Of a stretch of DNA of 64,000 nt, positions 44,821-56,654 are shown piece after piece; within the stretch, counting starts at the first letter, position 1; the number at the start of each line of letters is the position of its first letter. The stretch comes from Pelobates cultripes (taxonomy: Eukaryota > Chordata > Amphibia > Anura > Pelobatidae), in assembly GCA_933207985.1 (NCBI GenBank), contig OW240917.1, positions 111,863,960-111,927,959 of the forward strand, given 5' to 3'. Under the pieces are notes generated by a model. That model had not been told where the DNA came from. It worked only from the letters and a program-made list of their open reading frames with translations, and made no database searches. The position numbers and the translations under genes are program-made.

Positions 44821-45410
44821 ATGAATGCAGTGTGTGTGTGTATGAATGCAGTGTGTGTGTATGAATGCAGTGTGAGTGTATGAATGCAGTGTGTGTATAA
44901 ATGCAGTGTATGTGTGTATGAGTGCAGTGTGTGTATGCATACAGTGTGTGTGTATGAGTGCAGTGTGTGTGTATGAATGCAGTGTGTGTGTGTGTATGAG
45001 TGCAGTGTGTGTATGAATGCAGTGTGTGTGTGTATGAGTGCAGTGTTTGTGTGTATGAATGCAGTATGTGTGTATGAATGCAGTGTGTGTATGAATGCAG
45101 TGTGTGTGTGTGTGTGTGAGTACAGTGTGTGTGTGTGTATGAGTGCAGTGTGTGTGTGTATGAATGCAGTGTGTGTATGAATGCAGTGTATGTGTGTATG
45201 AGTGCAGTGTGTATGAATACATTGTGTGTGTATGAGTGCAGTGTGTGTGTATGAATGCAGTGTGTGTATGGTGTGCGTGTGTGTATAAATGCAGTGTGTG
45301 TGTATGAGTACAGTGTGTGTATGAAGTGCAGTGTGTGTGATATGTGTGTGTGGTGTGTATGAATGCGGTGTGTGTGTATGGCACGGTGTGTGTGTGTGTG
45401 TGCATGAGTT

Positions 45411-45451
<41 letters not shown>

Positions 45452-45755
45452 ACAGTGTGTGTGTGTGTGTATGAGTGCACTGTGTGTGTATGAATGCAGT
45501 GTGTGTGTATGAGTGCAGTGTGTGTGTGTATGAATGCAGTGTGTGTATGAGTGCAGTGTGTGTATGAATGCAGTGTGTGTGTGTATGAGTGCAATGTGTG
45601 TATGAATGCAGTGTGTGTGTGTATGAATGCAGTGTGTGTGTATGAGTGCAGTGTGTGTATGAGTGCAGTGTGTGTATGAATGCAGTGTGTGTGTGTAAGA
45701 ATGCAGTGTGTGTGTGTGTGTGATGCAGAGTGTGTTTGTGTATGTGTTGCAGAGC
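44821..45755. repeat. TG-rich minisatellite, ~20-bp units
   Basis: About 930 bp of variable units built from TATGAATGCAGTGTGTGTG and TATGAGTGCAG variants, with a pure (TG)n stretch near 45410-45448. The long THTHTH-type minus-strand frames (for example 44701-45774) are by-products of this repeat. Confidence 0.95.
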
Positions 45756-46370
45756 CTTGGTAGGGGGTGGGCATTTTTATTATTTTTTTTCATTATTATT
45801 TTAATATTTTAATTTTTTGTTATATTAATATTTAATTTTTATTTTATTATTTTTTTAAATATTATTAATATTTTATTATTATTTAAATTTGTATTTTTTT
45901 TTTTCTGTCCCCCCTCCCTGCTTGATACCTGGCGAGGGGCTCTCATTCCCTGGTGGTCCAATTGTGTGCACTGTGTAGGAGGGGCTGGCAGAGAGTTGTA
46001 ACTTACCTTTCCTGCAGCTCCTGTCAGCTCCCTTCTCTCTCTTCCGGTAAGCTCCTCTGTCAGCTCCCCTGCAAGTCTTGCGGTGTGACTGCAGCGCGGA
46101 GCATTGCCACGGTAACCCGTGGCAACACTCTGACCCCGCGGCTCTCGCAAGACCAGAGGAGAGAGAAGGGAGCTGACAGTAGCTGCAGGAAAGGTAAGTT
46201 ACATCTCGCTGCCAGCACCTAACAGGACTGCCGGGCTTGGTCTGTATTATGGCAATGTGAATTGCCATGATAAAGACAGTGACTCGAGTATAAGTTGAGT
46301 GGGGTTTTTCAGCATATAAAATGTGCTGAAAAACTCGACTTATACTCGAGTATATGCGGTAAACATAAAA
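45756..46370. mobile_element. Foldback element with CTCGAGTATAAGT terminus
   Basis: Contains a long inverted repeat: 45991-46044 against 46155-46207 (arms of about 50 bp including GTAACTTACCTTTCCTGCAG and its inverse) around GGTAACCCGTGGC. At the right end a second hairpin pairs 46282-46314 with 46324-46351 (ACTCGAGTATAAGT, TTTTTCAGCA). Overall GC-rich core between AT-rich flanks. The left end is not clear and may include the minisatellite. Confidence 0.6.
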
Positions 46371-46379
46371 TAAAATAAT

Positions 46380-47690
46380 GCAATATTAATATTGTCACTG
46401 ACAATAATGCCCCATTTATGCAAATCCTTGCCATAGGGAAGGAACAGAGTGCTCCTATTTGATCCATATTCCATTAACTGCTGGATCACCTCCAGAAAGC
46501 CCCATTTACTCTATCAAACACCTTTTTAGCATCAGTCAATAAGAACAGAAGGAGGTTGTTGGAAGTCTTTGCAAAATGTATTATGTTAAGTGCCCTGATA
46601 GTATTGTCCCTAACCTCTTGCCATGGGACAAAACCTGATTGATCTAGGTAGATCAGTGCAGGCAGAAGGTGGCCCAGGCAAATGGCCAGGGCCTTTGTGA
46701 GAAGTTTAAGATTTAAATTCTATCTATAGCTATTGAACAATGTGGGGTCTTTCCCATCTTTCAGTAGTACCGTTATATAGACCAAAAGTGATTCCCTTCC
46801 AAAATGCCCCCCCCTGTAATACAGAGTTAAAGGCTTCAACCATTGGTGAAAAAAATATGCCTCAAATGGATTTATAATACTCCAATGAGAAAGCTTCAGG
46901 TCCAGGTGCTTTGCAAGTCTGAATTAGCGTAGAAGCCCACTTTAGCTTCTCCTCTGTAATGGTAGCCTCCAGCTCTTCAGATTCCTCTGGTGAAAAGGGG
47001 CTTATGTATACATTGTCACAATAGTGAAGTGGTAAGTTTTGGTGATTTGAATGTTTAAGGATAATAGTGGTGCCATGATTGAGTTTATATTGTTCTGAGT
47101 GATAAGAGTGGAATGCATTTCATATGGCTACTGGAAAAGGGAGGTCTGGCCTGTGTGTGTTTTGATTTTGTGGACAAGGGAGTTTCAGTAGGAGAGTGTC
47201 CTTATGTATTTGTCAGAGCGTTCATAATAGGTCTTCTGCATTTTGAGGAATAGTTGCTGTGTGTTGGTGGATAACAAGGCTGTCAGTGCATAGAGAGTTG
47301 TGATTAACTCTCTGTATGTGCCTTCACATCCATCTAGTTTGTGCTTAACTCTTGGAACATAGATCAGATATCTTGGACCATAGTCCAATATAGCTCGGAT
47401 ATTTTCTGAGTGTGTCGATTCTTTCTCCATGTGCAAAAACGAACACACAGGATGCATTTTTGTATTCCCCTTACTGACATTGAGGAGGTCTACTTTTGTT
47501 TATTTTTGAAAAAGAATAATCTGTCACTCAGTGTGGGCACCACATACTCCCAAAAGTGGGTCTCCTATAAGAACGCTACTGAAATACGTCTCCTATGTAT
47601 TTCTCTTAGTAATTGAGATTGCTTCTCAGGCTTGTTTAGTCCCTGAATGTTATATGTTTGCATGGCTTGTACACACTTTGGCCAAATAGA
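46380..47690 (-). pseudogene. L1/Tx1-like ORF2 remnant (EN start, spacer, RT)
   Basis: Minus-strand order from high to low coordinates: NIQGLNKPEKQSQLLREI then ISVAFL.ETHF (about 47680-47560), the N-terminus of the APE-type endonuclease; then 47457-47185, YRELITTLYALTALLSTNTQ and LFLKMQKTYYERSDKYIRTL, the linker region; then RT at 46940-46430 with QSGFVPWQEVRDNTIRALNI, IHFAKTSNNLLLFLL and DAKKVFDRVNGAFW (motif A region, D kept). Most of the endonuclease is deleted and several frameshifts and stops occur. The C-terminal half is missing; the sequence stops where the foldback element and minisatellite begin. Confidence 0.8.
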
Positions 47691-48665
47691 CAATAGCCCA
47701 ATTTGTCCGACATTTTATGCACTAGTCAATTAGGTATATATGTATGTATGCGTTGAGAGCCCTATCACTATAATACCAATACTGGATCAGTTTATATTTA
47801 TGTAATATGCATAATTCAGTTTCTTGCAAAGCCTTTACAAGTGTTTACTGTTGTCCTGCTATTGGACTTTCCAATGACACTATTTATACTACTGAAGTTC
47901 TGTCTATACCTATAGATGGATGGTAAGGTGGTATTTATTTAGAAATAGAAAATGTAAGGTCTTTGAGTGAGTTTTCTTTTGTTTATTTTTTTTGTATTTC
48001 CTCCATGTGATATTATGCAGTATGTATATCTCCAGTGGGAGTAACTTGAGTGTCGGAAATTCAATGTATTCAGGATACATTTGCCGACTGTTGTTTATAG
48101 TAGTATATAATTGTTGTGCTTGAATAAATATCGATATGGAAATATTCAGTTTGTATATTTCGACTTTCTAAATAATGTTATTTTGTTTGTGATGTCACTT
48201 CATGGTGCTGGAAGAGGAAGGATAACAGGGAACACTTGGGTGGCATGGAGAGGAGCCTTGTCTCCTTTGGTAGCTTGTCACCAGCATGCTGTTGTGATGA
48301 CAACTGTCCAATATACACAAAATTGACATTAGCTGACCCAGAATAGCCTTTTGCGAATAGCCTTTCTGAATATATATATTTATCTTGTATATATCAACTA
48401 GTTTTTACAGTATTTATCACCCATTTTCTGTGTCTTTTATAAAGTCTGATTTTAACTTAAATTTGGTGTGCACTCACTATTCATATATGTTTTGATTAGC
48501 TAGCCCAGAACTCTTATTCTCAGCTGGCTAATGATGCCCTAATGACACTTACATAGGTTGAGTTACATCCCTGGTAGAAGTTTGTGAAGAGCTACTCAGT
48601 TAAACACTTCACATACAGAATCTAAACAACATAACAACTACAAATTACTGAAGTGGTCATGGTAC
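47691..48665. other. Unassigned AT-rich DNA
   Basis: No gene or named repeat recognised. Confidence 0.5.
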
Positions 48666-48745
48666 TTAACCCCTTAAGGACCAAACGTCTGGAATAAAAG
48701 GGAATCATGACATGTCACACATGTCATGTGTCCTTAAGGGGTTAA
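48666..48745. mobile_element. 80-bp TTAA MITE, inverted relative to 13101
   Basis: TTAACCCCTTAAGGACCAAA to TGTCCTTAAGGGGTTAA. The interior is the reverse complement of the copy at 13101-13180 with one or two substitutions (ACGT where the other has ACTT). An independent insertion. Confidence 0.88.
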
Positions 48746-50631
48746 AGGAACCTTTGAAAGTTGACCCTGGCTGAAGAGTTCTTGATGTATTTTTATTTAA
48801 TGTTAAGCATTTTGTTTTATTTTATAATTGTTTAGAAAACTATAGAGCTTCAAACCAAATTTTCACACAAATGATTTGTTAAATTTGTAATTTTCAGTTT
48901 CAAATACATAAATATATACATGCACATACAGTAATGTCACAAAGACTTGTACATGTTTACAGTAAATTCCATCTGAATTACCGTGTCTGTGCATACCATA
49001 GACATCTTATTGTCCACTGTCTGAGGGAGGAGAAAGGTGTAGGAGCTGTTGCCCTCTCTCCATACCTGATTTATAGTTATCATTCAACACACACAAACAA
49101 AATGGAGGGAGTGCAGGAGGAGTTAGTTGGGCTGCTAAATGCCCAGATGAAAATGTTAAACATACCAGTGTATAGAAAAAGAAGTACTCCTGAATATCTA
49201 TATTTTTGTTGTGCCCTACTGAAATCACCATACATATGGGGAGTCAGTCATGCTTAGCCCACAAGTATAAAGAGGGTGGTAATCTCAATATATGTGCAGA
49301 TCAGGAAATATGTTCCTCTAATGATATGCTTTAGAGGATTAGTCTCTCATGCAGAAAATATATTAAGAAGCTAATAAGATTGAGGCAGGAGTAAACATGG
49401 CATGGGGTGTGACTGATTCATCATATTGTTCAGATGAAAGCGCTATATTTAGGTAGACACAGCTTATATGGGGCAGATGTGTACTGATCACCTCATCTAT
49501 TAGGTGCAACTGTCTGTTCATTTAAGCAGCTCTCCTATCAAAGTCCCCCTGGTCCTTATATAGCTTACCATTCTGTCTTTTTATATATAGATTGTGCTTT
49601 AACGTTATAAACATGAATTTGCCCAGAGTGATTTACCATATCACTGTTAGTCTGTTAGCTTTTCTAGCTTGGATGTTATTTGCTAGCATTAGTGTATCTT
49701 GTCTGCGGTGTTAACAGTCCTTTGGGAATTAGCATAGGTTATTTTTTTAATGCCTGTTTCTTTTAATTCACACTGTACAAATGGGTAACATATTCCCAGT
49801 GGAATTCCTCGTGGCATTCTCCAGTGTTCTGTCTATCCGTCAGTCTCAAAAGCTTAGTACTCCACTTTGTGCGTTTCTCTGGTCAAAAGTAAAATAACCT
49901 TCCTCAAGTTAAGTCTCCCCACAATGGGTTACCTTGCTCTTAAGTTTAATACCTAAACCGTCGTCATCAGCTAGCTTAGAGCCAACTGGCCACTCACCTC
50001 TCTCTCCAAAGTTGTTTAAAAAACTTGTAAATATATTCTAAAATCTGGCAGTGGATAAAATAAACAAACAATTATTTAAAATAAAATTTGTTCTGCTGTT
50101 GCAGCTCTGCCCTTTCATTATAGTAGTGTCTCCTTGCCTGGCTGAGCCTTGCAGTGTGGCTATGCCTGTTCTCTCTGTACATACATTTAAGAGAAGCTGT
50201 TGATAGAGCACTGTTTTTTTCCCCACACTGAAGGATGGTCACTGATGCCACAGAATGGATGTGTGGAAAAGCTTTCTTTTTCTCAGGGTGGAAAAGATAA
50301 GTGTGTTGTCAATTTTCCCACTGAAAATGTCAGCTTAAAATTATTCTTGTTGCAGCTGCTCCCTATTATTCATTAATACAAGAATTGCAAAAGGAAAAAA
50401 GATTCATAATTCTAAAGCCAAGTTTTTCCCTTCGTTTTTTTTAAATAGAGTTATAATAATATAATTATGATGAGTTGAGAACACTGAACTGGCATAGCAA
50501 AAATGGCTGATTTTGCCTAGCCATTAGGCAATATTGTAACCATTTTTACAGTGCAGCCCACTAATCTCCCGCTTAACTCTCCTAATATTTTTTCATAAAC
50601 AATGTTCTGCCGATCCAAAACATCACTTAGA
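48746..50631. other. Unassigned DNA
   Basis: No gene recognised. A 107-residue plus-strand frame at 48934-49257 has no recognisable domain and is probably chance. Confidence 0.5.
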
Positions 50632-51521
50632 CAAGTTGTAACGGACCGTTTTGCCCAAAAGAGGTTAAAAACCGTTTAGGCGATATTCCCCTTTTTCAGC
50701 TGCACAGACAGCTACTGCAAGCACCAATCTCCCGAACTGCAAACCCACGAATTCACCAACTCCCGAACTGCAACCAAGGGAATACTCGAAACTCCCGAAC
50801 TGGAGACACACGAATAGCTGCTAGCAGACAAACAGGAAAAGCCCCCAAGCGGCTTACACTCCTGGCAATCAGTCTCTAACAGCATACAGTAAATCCTCCC
50901 CCAATAATGAGACAACACTTCACTTTGAGGGTTAAGCAGGAACTGCCTGTAATGGCCACACACTGGCTTTTATGCAAGTCCCCATGCAAGGGGACATCCC
51001 ACAGGGTGGGAGACAGTACAACCAATCGTTTACAGGGGAACCGTAACACCCACCCACATTTACATCACAATCCCTCCTCTCTGTCCTGGAGATAATTGGG
51101 GAAGTAATTCAATTATCTCCCAGGACAGAGGCAAGACTCCATTAACCACATGGCAGTAACAATACAATAAAATACATAAAATTACACACAGTTACATTTA
51201 TTCCATAAAACATAGACATTCTACCTATCCCCAGATAGCTTAGATCTGAGCGCACATTACTACCGAATGGCGCTCAGATCACATACATACAGTTCAATCG
51301 CCATGGAGCCAAAGTCTTTCATACAGTCTTTCAGTATACGGCTGGGCTCCACGGCATAACTATCTGGGGTAGCATGGCTTTAATAGTCCGCAGAAAGGCA
51401 CGAATGAACCTTTCTGCCGGTAAAATAAAAGTTTAAAATGCAGGACCATAGTCTAAAGGGAGCAGGCGAGCAACCAGGCTTCTCCAGTGTACAGTGGCGA
51501 GGTTGGTTTCGCCACACAAGT
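50632..51521 (-). mobile_element. Solo LTR with 5-bp TSD
   Basis: The LTR spans 50637-51516 (880 bp), starts TGTAACGGACC and ends GGTTTCGCCACA, flanked by CAAGT on both sides. It shares with copies A and B the blocks ATCTCCCAGGACAG, CCCCAGATAGCTTAGATCTG and CGCCATGGAGCCAAAGTCTT. No internal region remains, as expected after LTR-LTR recombination. Orientation follows the copies A/B convention. It is a diverged subtype. Confidence 0.9.
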
Positions 51522-53260
51522 ATCAAATGTCACAAACAAAATTTTGGTTTTAGGTAAACATTTTGGGCGAAGATAAACAATCACGCCAGGGACAAGTCTT
51601 TGAGATACTCTAATTTTCCAACACCCCCATAAACATTTCACCTTTCTCATTTATATGTGAAATGTATGTAAAATATGTATTCAAATAATGATGTATTATT
51701 ATTAAATATATTTAACATCATTTATTCATGTACCTCTGTTGCTGTGTAGTGTGGCTGAGCATTTCATGCTGTATAATGTGGGCTCTTCCTTCTACCCAGT
51801 CCAAACACAGAAATTTAGTGCATGGCTGATCTGTGTAGGAGACAGAGAGCTTGATGCTGCTGGGCCAGATGGGAAGAGGTATAAATTGATTAAATGCTTC
51901 CCAATGCTACAGTGTATGTGGGAAAGCAACTTTAGCAATATTGCCCTGCTTGTTGCTATCTAGGCCCCTTACTTTGTGCAGTCTGTCTGGGGAGCTCTTC
52001 CCAGCCAAGCTGGTTCTTTACTACTCATCCTGAGGCAAGCCTCTAGATGCCTCAGGCCCTTGGTCCATGGACGACTTGCCTGAGTGCCCAGTCCATGCCT
52101 GTCCTTCAGTAATTTATTTAGTATATATGCCAAATTAGCAACATGCCAATTGACTGTTGCAACCCTGGCAGTTCCACCTTCTGTGTATGCCTCTAACTAA
52201 TGTAATGACTCTGCTCTTGATGTATTTATTTGTTGGTTGATATCATCATATGGTGATACAACCAGCACATATTCTAAATACTTCAACAGAAATGATGTGC
52301 TTAAGAATAAATACAAAACAGTTTACATCAAAAAAACAAAACAAACATAAAGCATTAAAAAAGGGAAGGCATCATATTGAAGGTGTCCGATGAGTAATGC
52401 AACCTTAAAGATAAAAACAATAAGTAAAAGTTCTAGTAAAGTGACTCTCACAGATACAAGAGATGCTTGTTACCTTACAATAACTTTTAAAAAGCATATT
52501 TAGTGTGTGAAAGGATTTAGTGTTTATTCAGTGTTTCTCTAATAAAGTTGTTGGGAACATACCACCTAACCTTTTGGTATGAGCAAAACCATTTTTGTTC
52601 CAAGTCAGTGAGTACATCTCCTGTTATTTTAAATGCATTTAACTTCACAATCTGCACTATATTTTATCTCTTCTTTTTTACATACATACAGTAAGGATTT
52701 TAACCTACATACAGCCAAGAGTGGGCATTGCATATAAATCCAAGACTGAGGATTATTCCACATCACTGGGCTCCATTAAATGTGATACACTACTTTGGAC
52801 ACTTGAAATACTACACCATATTAGTGTTATTCTTCTGTTTTTCATATATACCTGGACATTACCCTTTCAGATCAAGAAACCAAGTCAATACCCCTAGGCA
52901 GAGATTGTATCATCTGGAGGCAGGAATTGTAGCTAGTTTATAGCTCCAACTACTATAACTGCTATTCATTATTTTGTCTCTATTCCCTTTTTTTTTGTCC
53001 TCTCTCTCATTTCATACAGGCTTGGATTTGAGGACCCTACCTAGGCGCTGCTCCCTTTTCCCAATTCCAACAACACAGTATTATTCTGCTTAAAAAGTAA
53101 AACAAAACAAAAACAGACACAATTTAGTTCAGTTAGGACAAAACTATTAAATGAGCACAAATAATCAGAAGTGCTTCATATTTACCATTTGAGGCCTTCT
53201 ATTTTCCTTACATGACCAATAAAACTTAACTTAAATAATGTCATCTTAATCCATCGTGAT
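51522..53260. other. Unassigned DNA
   Basis: No gene or named repeat recognised. Frames at 51739-51963 and 52728-52943 show no domain features. Confidence 0.5.
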
Positions 53261-55204
53261 AAAAGAGAAAGGAAGGGGCGGGGCTTAGCAGGTAAGCAGC
53301 ACGGACGCCATTTCTCGAGCTCCACGAGTCGCGCACCGAAAATCGGGAATAACTCCCCAACCCATCGGGTAAAAACTTACAGGCAGACTGACATCGGCCG
53401 CAGAAGACTGAGAGGCACACACTGATGCCTTTTTTTCAGCAAACGGGCACCAAACAAAAACACTGGCCGCCCAAGGCCTCCCACACAGTCGACCAGAGAA
53501 TCACGCCGCACACCTCCGCAGCCTGGTGGGACCTGGACTGGCTCACACCTGACCCCCAGAAAACACAGGTACAGGGGACAGAGGAGATGGGCAAAAAATC
53601 CCACAAATCACAGGCATCAACTCCCCAAGATATGCAAGACATAGGCATGCTGCTCCAACGCACGCAGAAACACAAGGAGCTGGAGCAGACCGAGACAAAG
53701 GCCTGTGCCCACCAGAGGAAGGAAGGGGGGGAGTGACACTGCGCAGGGGCCACTTCTAGTGGGGACCCAAACCATGCATACCCCAACTAACTAATATAGA
53801 TAATCTGTTTAATCGCATCCAAAAGCTCTTCGCTGCCAATATAGATGAGGTGCGGATGGAAGTACAGGTGGTTACTCAACCATAGCCGACTTGCAATGAT
53901 AAATTGCGGCAGTAGGAGACTCAGTCGCAAAACTGCAGACGCAACACTCAGACACTTCACGCAGAATAGATGCACTGGACAAGAGATCACGCAAGAAAAA
54001 TATAAAGATCAGGTGAGTTGCAGAAACAGTGTCAAATGAGAAACTACCACACCTCATCAGGAGAATGGTGTCTAAGTTACTCCCAGCGAAACAAGCCAAG
54101 CAATTCACACAAGATGGTGCTTACCACATCGCCAAGTCCCCTAGGGCACCACCCACAGCCCCAAGAGACATAATACTTCGCTATGGCACGAAACAAGACA
54201 GGCAAGTCGTACTAAGAGCAATGCACAACAAATCATCTCTGAGAATCACAGGATCTCACTTTTCCAGGATCTCCACCACTCCACCCTGTTATGGAGAAAA
54301 TGAAACCCATCACACAATGGCTGCAAGAGGCTGGCATACTGTACCGCTTACAGTACTTACAGAAGGCGGACAGCTGAAGGTTACTGATGTGGCACAGGCC
54401 ACCACCTTCCTGGCAGCAGTTGGCATAAGTGATGCCCTGCAGGAACAGGGGGCACGCAACACTACTGGGACTTGGGACATGGACAATATAACCCCCTTTA
54501 CTCCACGGAATGGGCAGGGAGCAGTGACATAATGTGCCACCTTACTTTACATTGTCATGCTGATGTTTTAACTTGCCCTTTCTGTTCCTCCCCCACACCC
54601 CCCCATTAACAATACTTTGACTGTACTGACCTGACTGGAGCTCCAGGACAATCCGTGCATATTGAAAGTCTAAACCCTAACTACGACAGTAATAGTGTCC
54701 ACTACCGACGGACATTACAACATCCCCCCCGACGTCCCTTTTGGTTAGGGACCACGCAAAGCCTGTGCACACTGGAACACATCCACACACCATTAACCGG
54801 CTTTCTGTTAGCAACCCCTGTATAATGTGTGTGGGTATAGGTTTCCCGTTTACAAGTATTTACTATGTTTCTTTAAATGCATACATAACCTATAGTGAGA
54901 TAAGACGAACACAAGGGGCATACAGGCCCTAGAATGACCAGACTGGCTCCTAACGTTCGACTATACACCCTCTCGAGGGCACTAAATCGAGACACAATAT
55001 AGACACGGGAGCCCACTACGCGAGACTTGCATCTCACTTTAACTGTTATAGACCACCATAATAAAAACTAGGTGTCAGCTATCTGTGTACAATGTACATT
55101 ATTAGAAATGAACGTGTATAAATCATTGTACCTTTTTATTATACTGTTCGAGAATGCATCACCTGCAAAAATAAATAATTATTTTTTTAAAAAGAGAAAG
55201 GAAG
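53261..55204 (+). mobile_element. ORF1-only L1-like element E2 with 15-bp TSD
   Basis: The element is 53276-55189 (1.9 kb), starting GGGCGGGGCTTAGCAGG and ending in TGCAAAAATAAATAATTA plus T/A-rich tail. The 15-mer AAAAGAGAAAGGAAG lies on both sides (53261-53275 and 55190-55204). ORF1 remains lie at about 53587-54532. The following 0.65 kb has no endonuclease or RT. It is a different subfamily from E1 (its 3' region does not resemble that of E1) yet has the same ORF1-only organisation. Confidence 0.82.
53587..54532 (+). pseudogene. L1-type ORF1 protein, decayed
   Basis: Start-like MGKKSHKSQASTPQDMQDIG at 53587 parallels the E1 start (MGKKSRRQ...QDIG). A middle section around 53800-53870 (NLFNRIQKLFAANIDEVRME) matches the E1 NIRGLFAADIAIVREDM coiled-coil start in another phase. 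KYKDQ near 54000 stands where the RRM begins. The C-terminal domain is open at 54029-54532 (LLPAKQAKQFTQDGAYHIAK, PRDIILRY, MDNITPFTPR). Several frameshifts and stops separate these parts, so the protein is not intact. Confidence 0.75.
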
Positions 55205-56287
55205 AGTAAAAATACACATCAGAAGCTTATACAAATCAGTGAAAAAACGATGATCAATATAATTCAAAAAGGAGGAAATAAAAAACACAGAATCAATAAA
55301 TAAACATTTCGGCTCTTAAGCAATTATGGAACTAATTCAAAACTTAGGCAAAATTGGTCATATAGCTGAGATAAAGTAAAGCTTTTCTCTTGAAAGCCAA
55401 TACAAAGAATTGCTCAATGAATGCTATTATCATTCATGTACAACCTTCTTGTAGATCGTATTTAAGGAATGTTAATGAAAAAAAAAAAGATAAAAATAGG
55501 ATTAACCAAAATATATATTTCACACTTGCTACAAAGTGTTTTTATTCATGCATCTACATGATGCAACAGAATATCAGTTGAAACTTCCTGAGAGTGTCTC
55601 AAATAAGTTTTTGTTCGTAATGGGATAATGAAAATTAGAAAGACTGGTTTGCAAGAAACTGCTTCAGTGGATTCTTTATATCTCAAGAAGGATATGCAGA
55701 AGGCTTGTCATATTATCAACAAATAGATATTTAAATAGTGCCGTTTTGATAAGCTAATTTTTAAACCTGTTTTTCCTTTAACTTAGAAACATAGAAATTA
55801 AAAGATTATCTCTGCCAATAACAATGCAATAAAAATAAAATATGTTTTGTGAGGTACTTGTTTGTTACTAAGGAGTCATTAAAAGTATTTTCACAAAGCC
55901 TTTATCTTAACTTGCTACAACACATGCATTATTAGCTATTTGCATTTTGTTTACATTACAAGGAGTATTTATCAAAGCTTAGTGGTTCTTGCAGCAATTT
56001 AATTGTGCTGAGATTGCATCACACTGCTTAAACATAATTTACTCTGCCTATAATTTATCAGTAAACAAATGCAAATTGTTTATATGTAATGTGCTGCCTA
56101 AGCAAAAATTCATATTTTTAACATTCTCCATTCTCTTTTTTCAGCATTATCAATGGCTTAATTCATTTGTTGGGGGGAGTGATTTATTTTTTAAAATCTA
56201 CACCTTTTGACACTTATCACAATGCTGACGTTATTTTTTCTGTATTCACTGTAGTCAGTTGAGAGGAAATAATTTACTATTATTTTT
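55205..56287. other. Unassigned AT-rich DNA
   Basis: Nothing recognised. Confidence 0.5.
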
Positions 56288-56654
56288 TAGACATGTGCAA
56301 TTCGTTTCGAATGTACATTCGGATGAATTTCGCGCAATTCGGACATTTGGAAGCTTTCAAATGCCTGAAGTTTGAATTGCCAAATAGCCAAAGTTCTGAA
56401 TTGCTGAAGTTCCGAAGTGCTTCGGATTTCTGAAAAGTGGCAAAACAAGTGGTTAGGGTTTAGGGTTAAGGGCAAAACACGTGGTTAGGGGTTAGGTTTA
56501 GGGTTAGTGTTAGGGTCTGAATTACCAAAGTTCCGAATTGCCAAAGTGCCGAACCTAACCAAATGCCATTGGTCCAAATTTCGGAAGCAGACACATTTTT
56601 TTAATTAAACAAGTTTCCAAACCGAAATAATTTTTTTGCCCATGCACATCCCTA
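56288..56654. mobile_element. MITE with telomere-like interior
   Basis: Ends TAGACATGTGCAATTCG and the inverse of TAGGGATGTGCATGGGC. Outer 8-mers TTATTTTT and TTATTTAT match at 7 of 8, suggesting a hAT-type TSD, though AT-richness weakens this. Interior has repeated GAATTGCCAAA / GTTCCGAA words and, at about 56450-56515, degenerate GGTTAGGGTTTAGGGTTA repeats. Confidence 0.7.

Noticed and set aside
44701..45793. Two long minus-strand frames (357 and 324 residues) made of Thr-His and Ile-His repeats
   Set aside because: They are translations of the (TG)n minisatellite in two phases. Absence of stops follows from the repeat, not from coding.
48934..49257. 107-residue frame as a host exon
   Set aside because: No recognisable domain, no codon-bias cue that I can judge, and no convincing splice sites in context.
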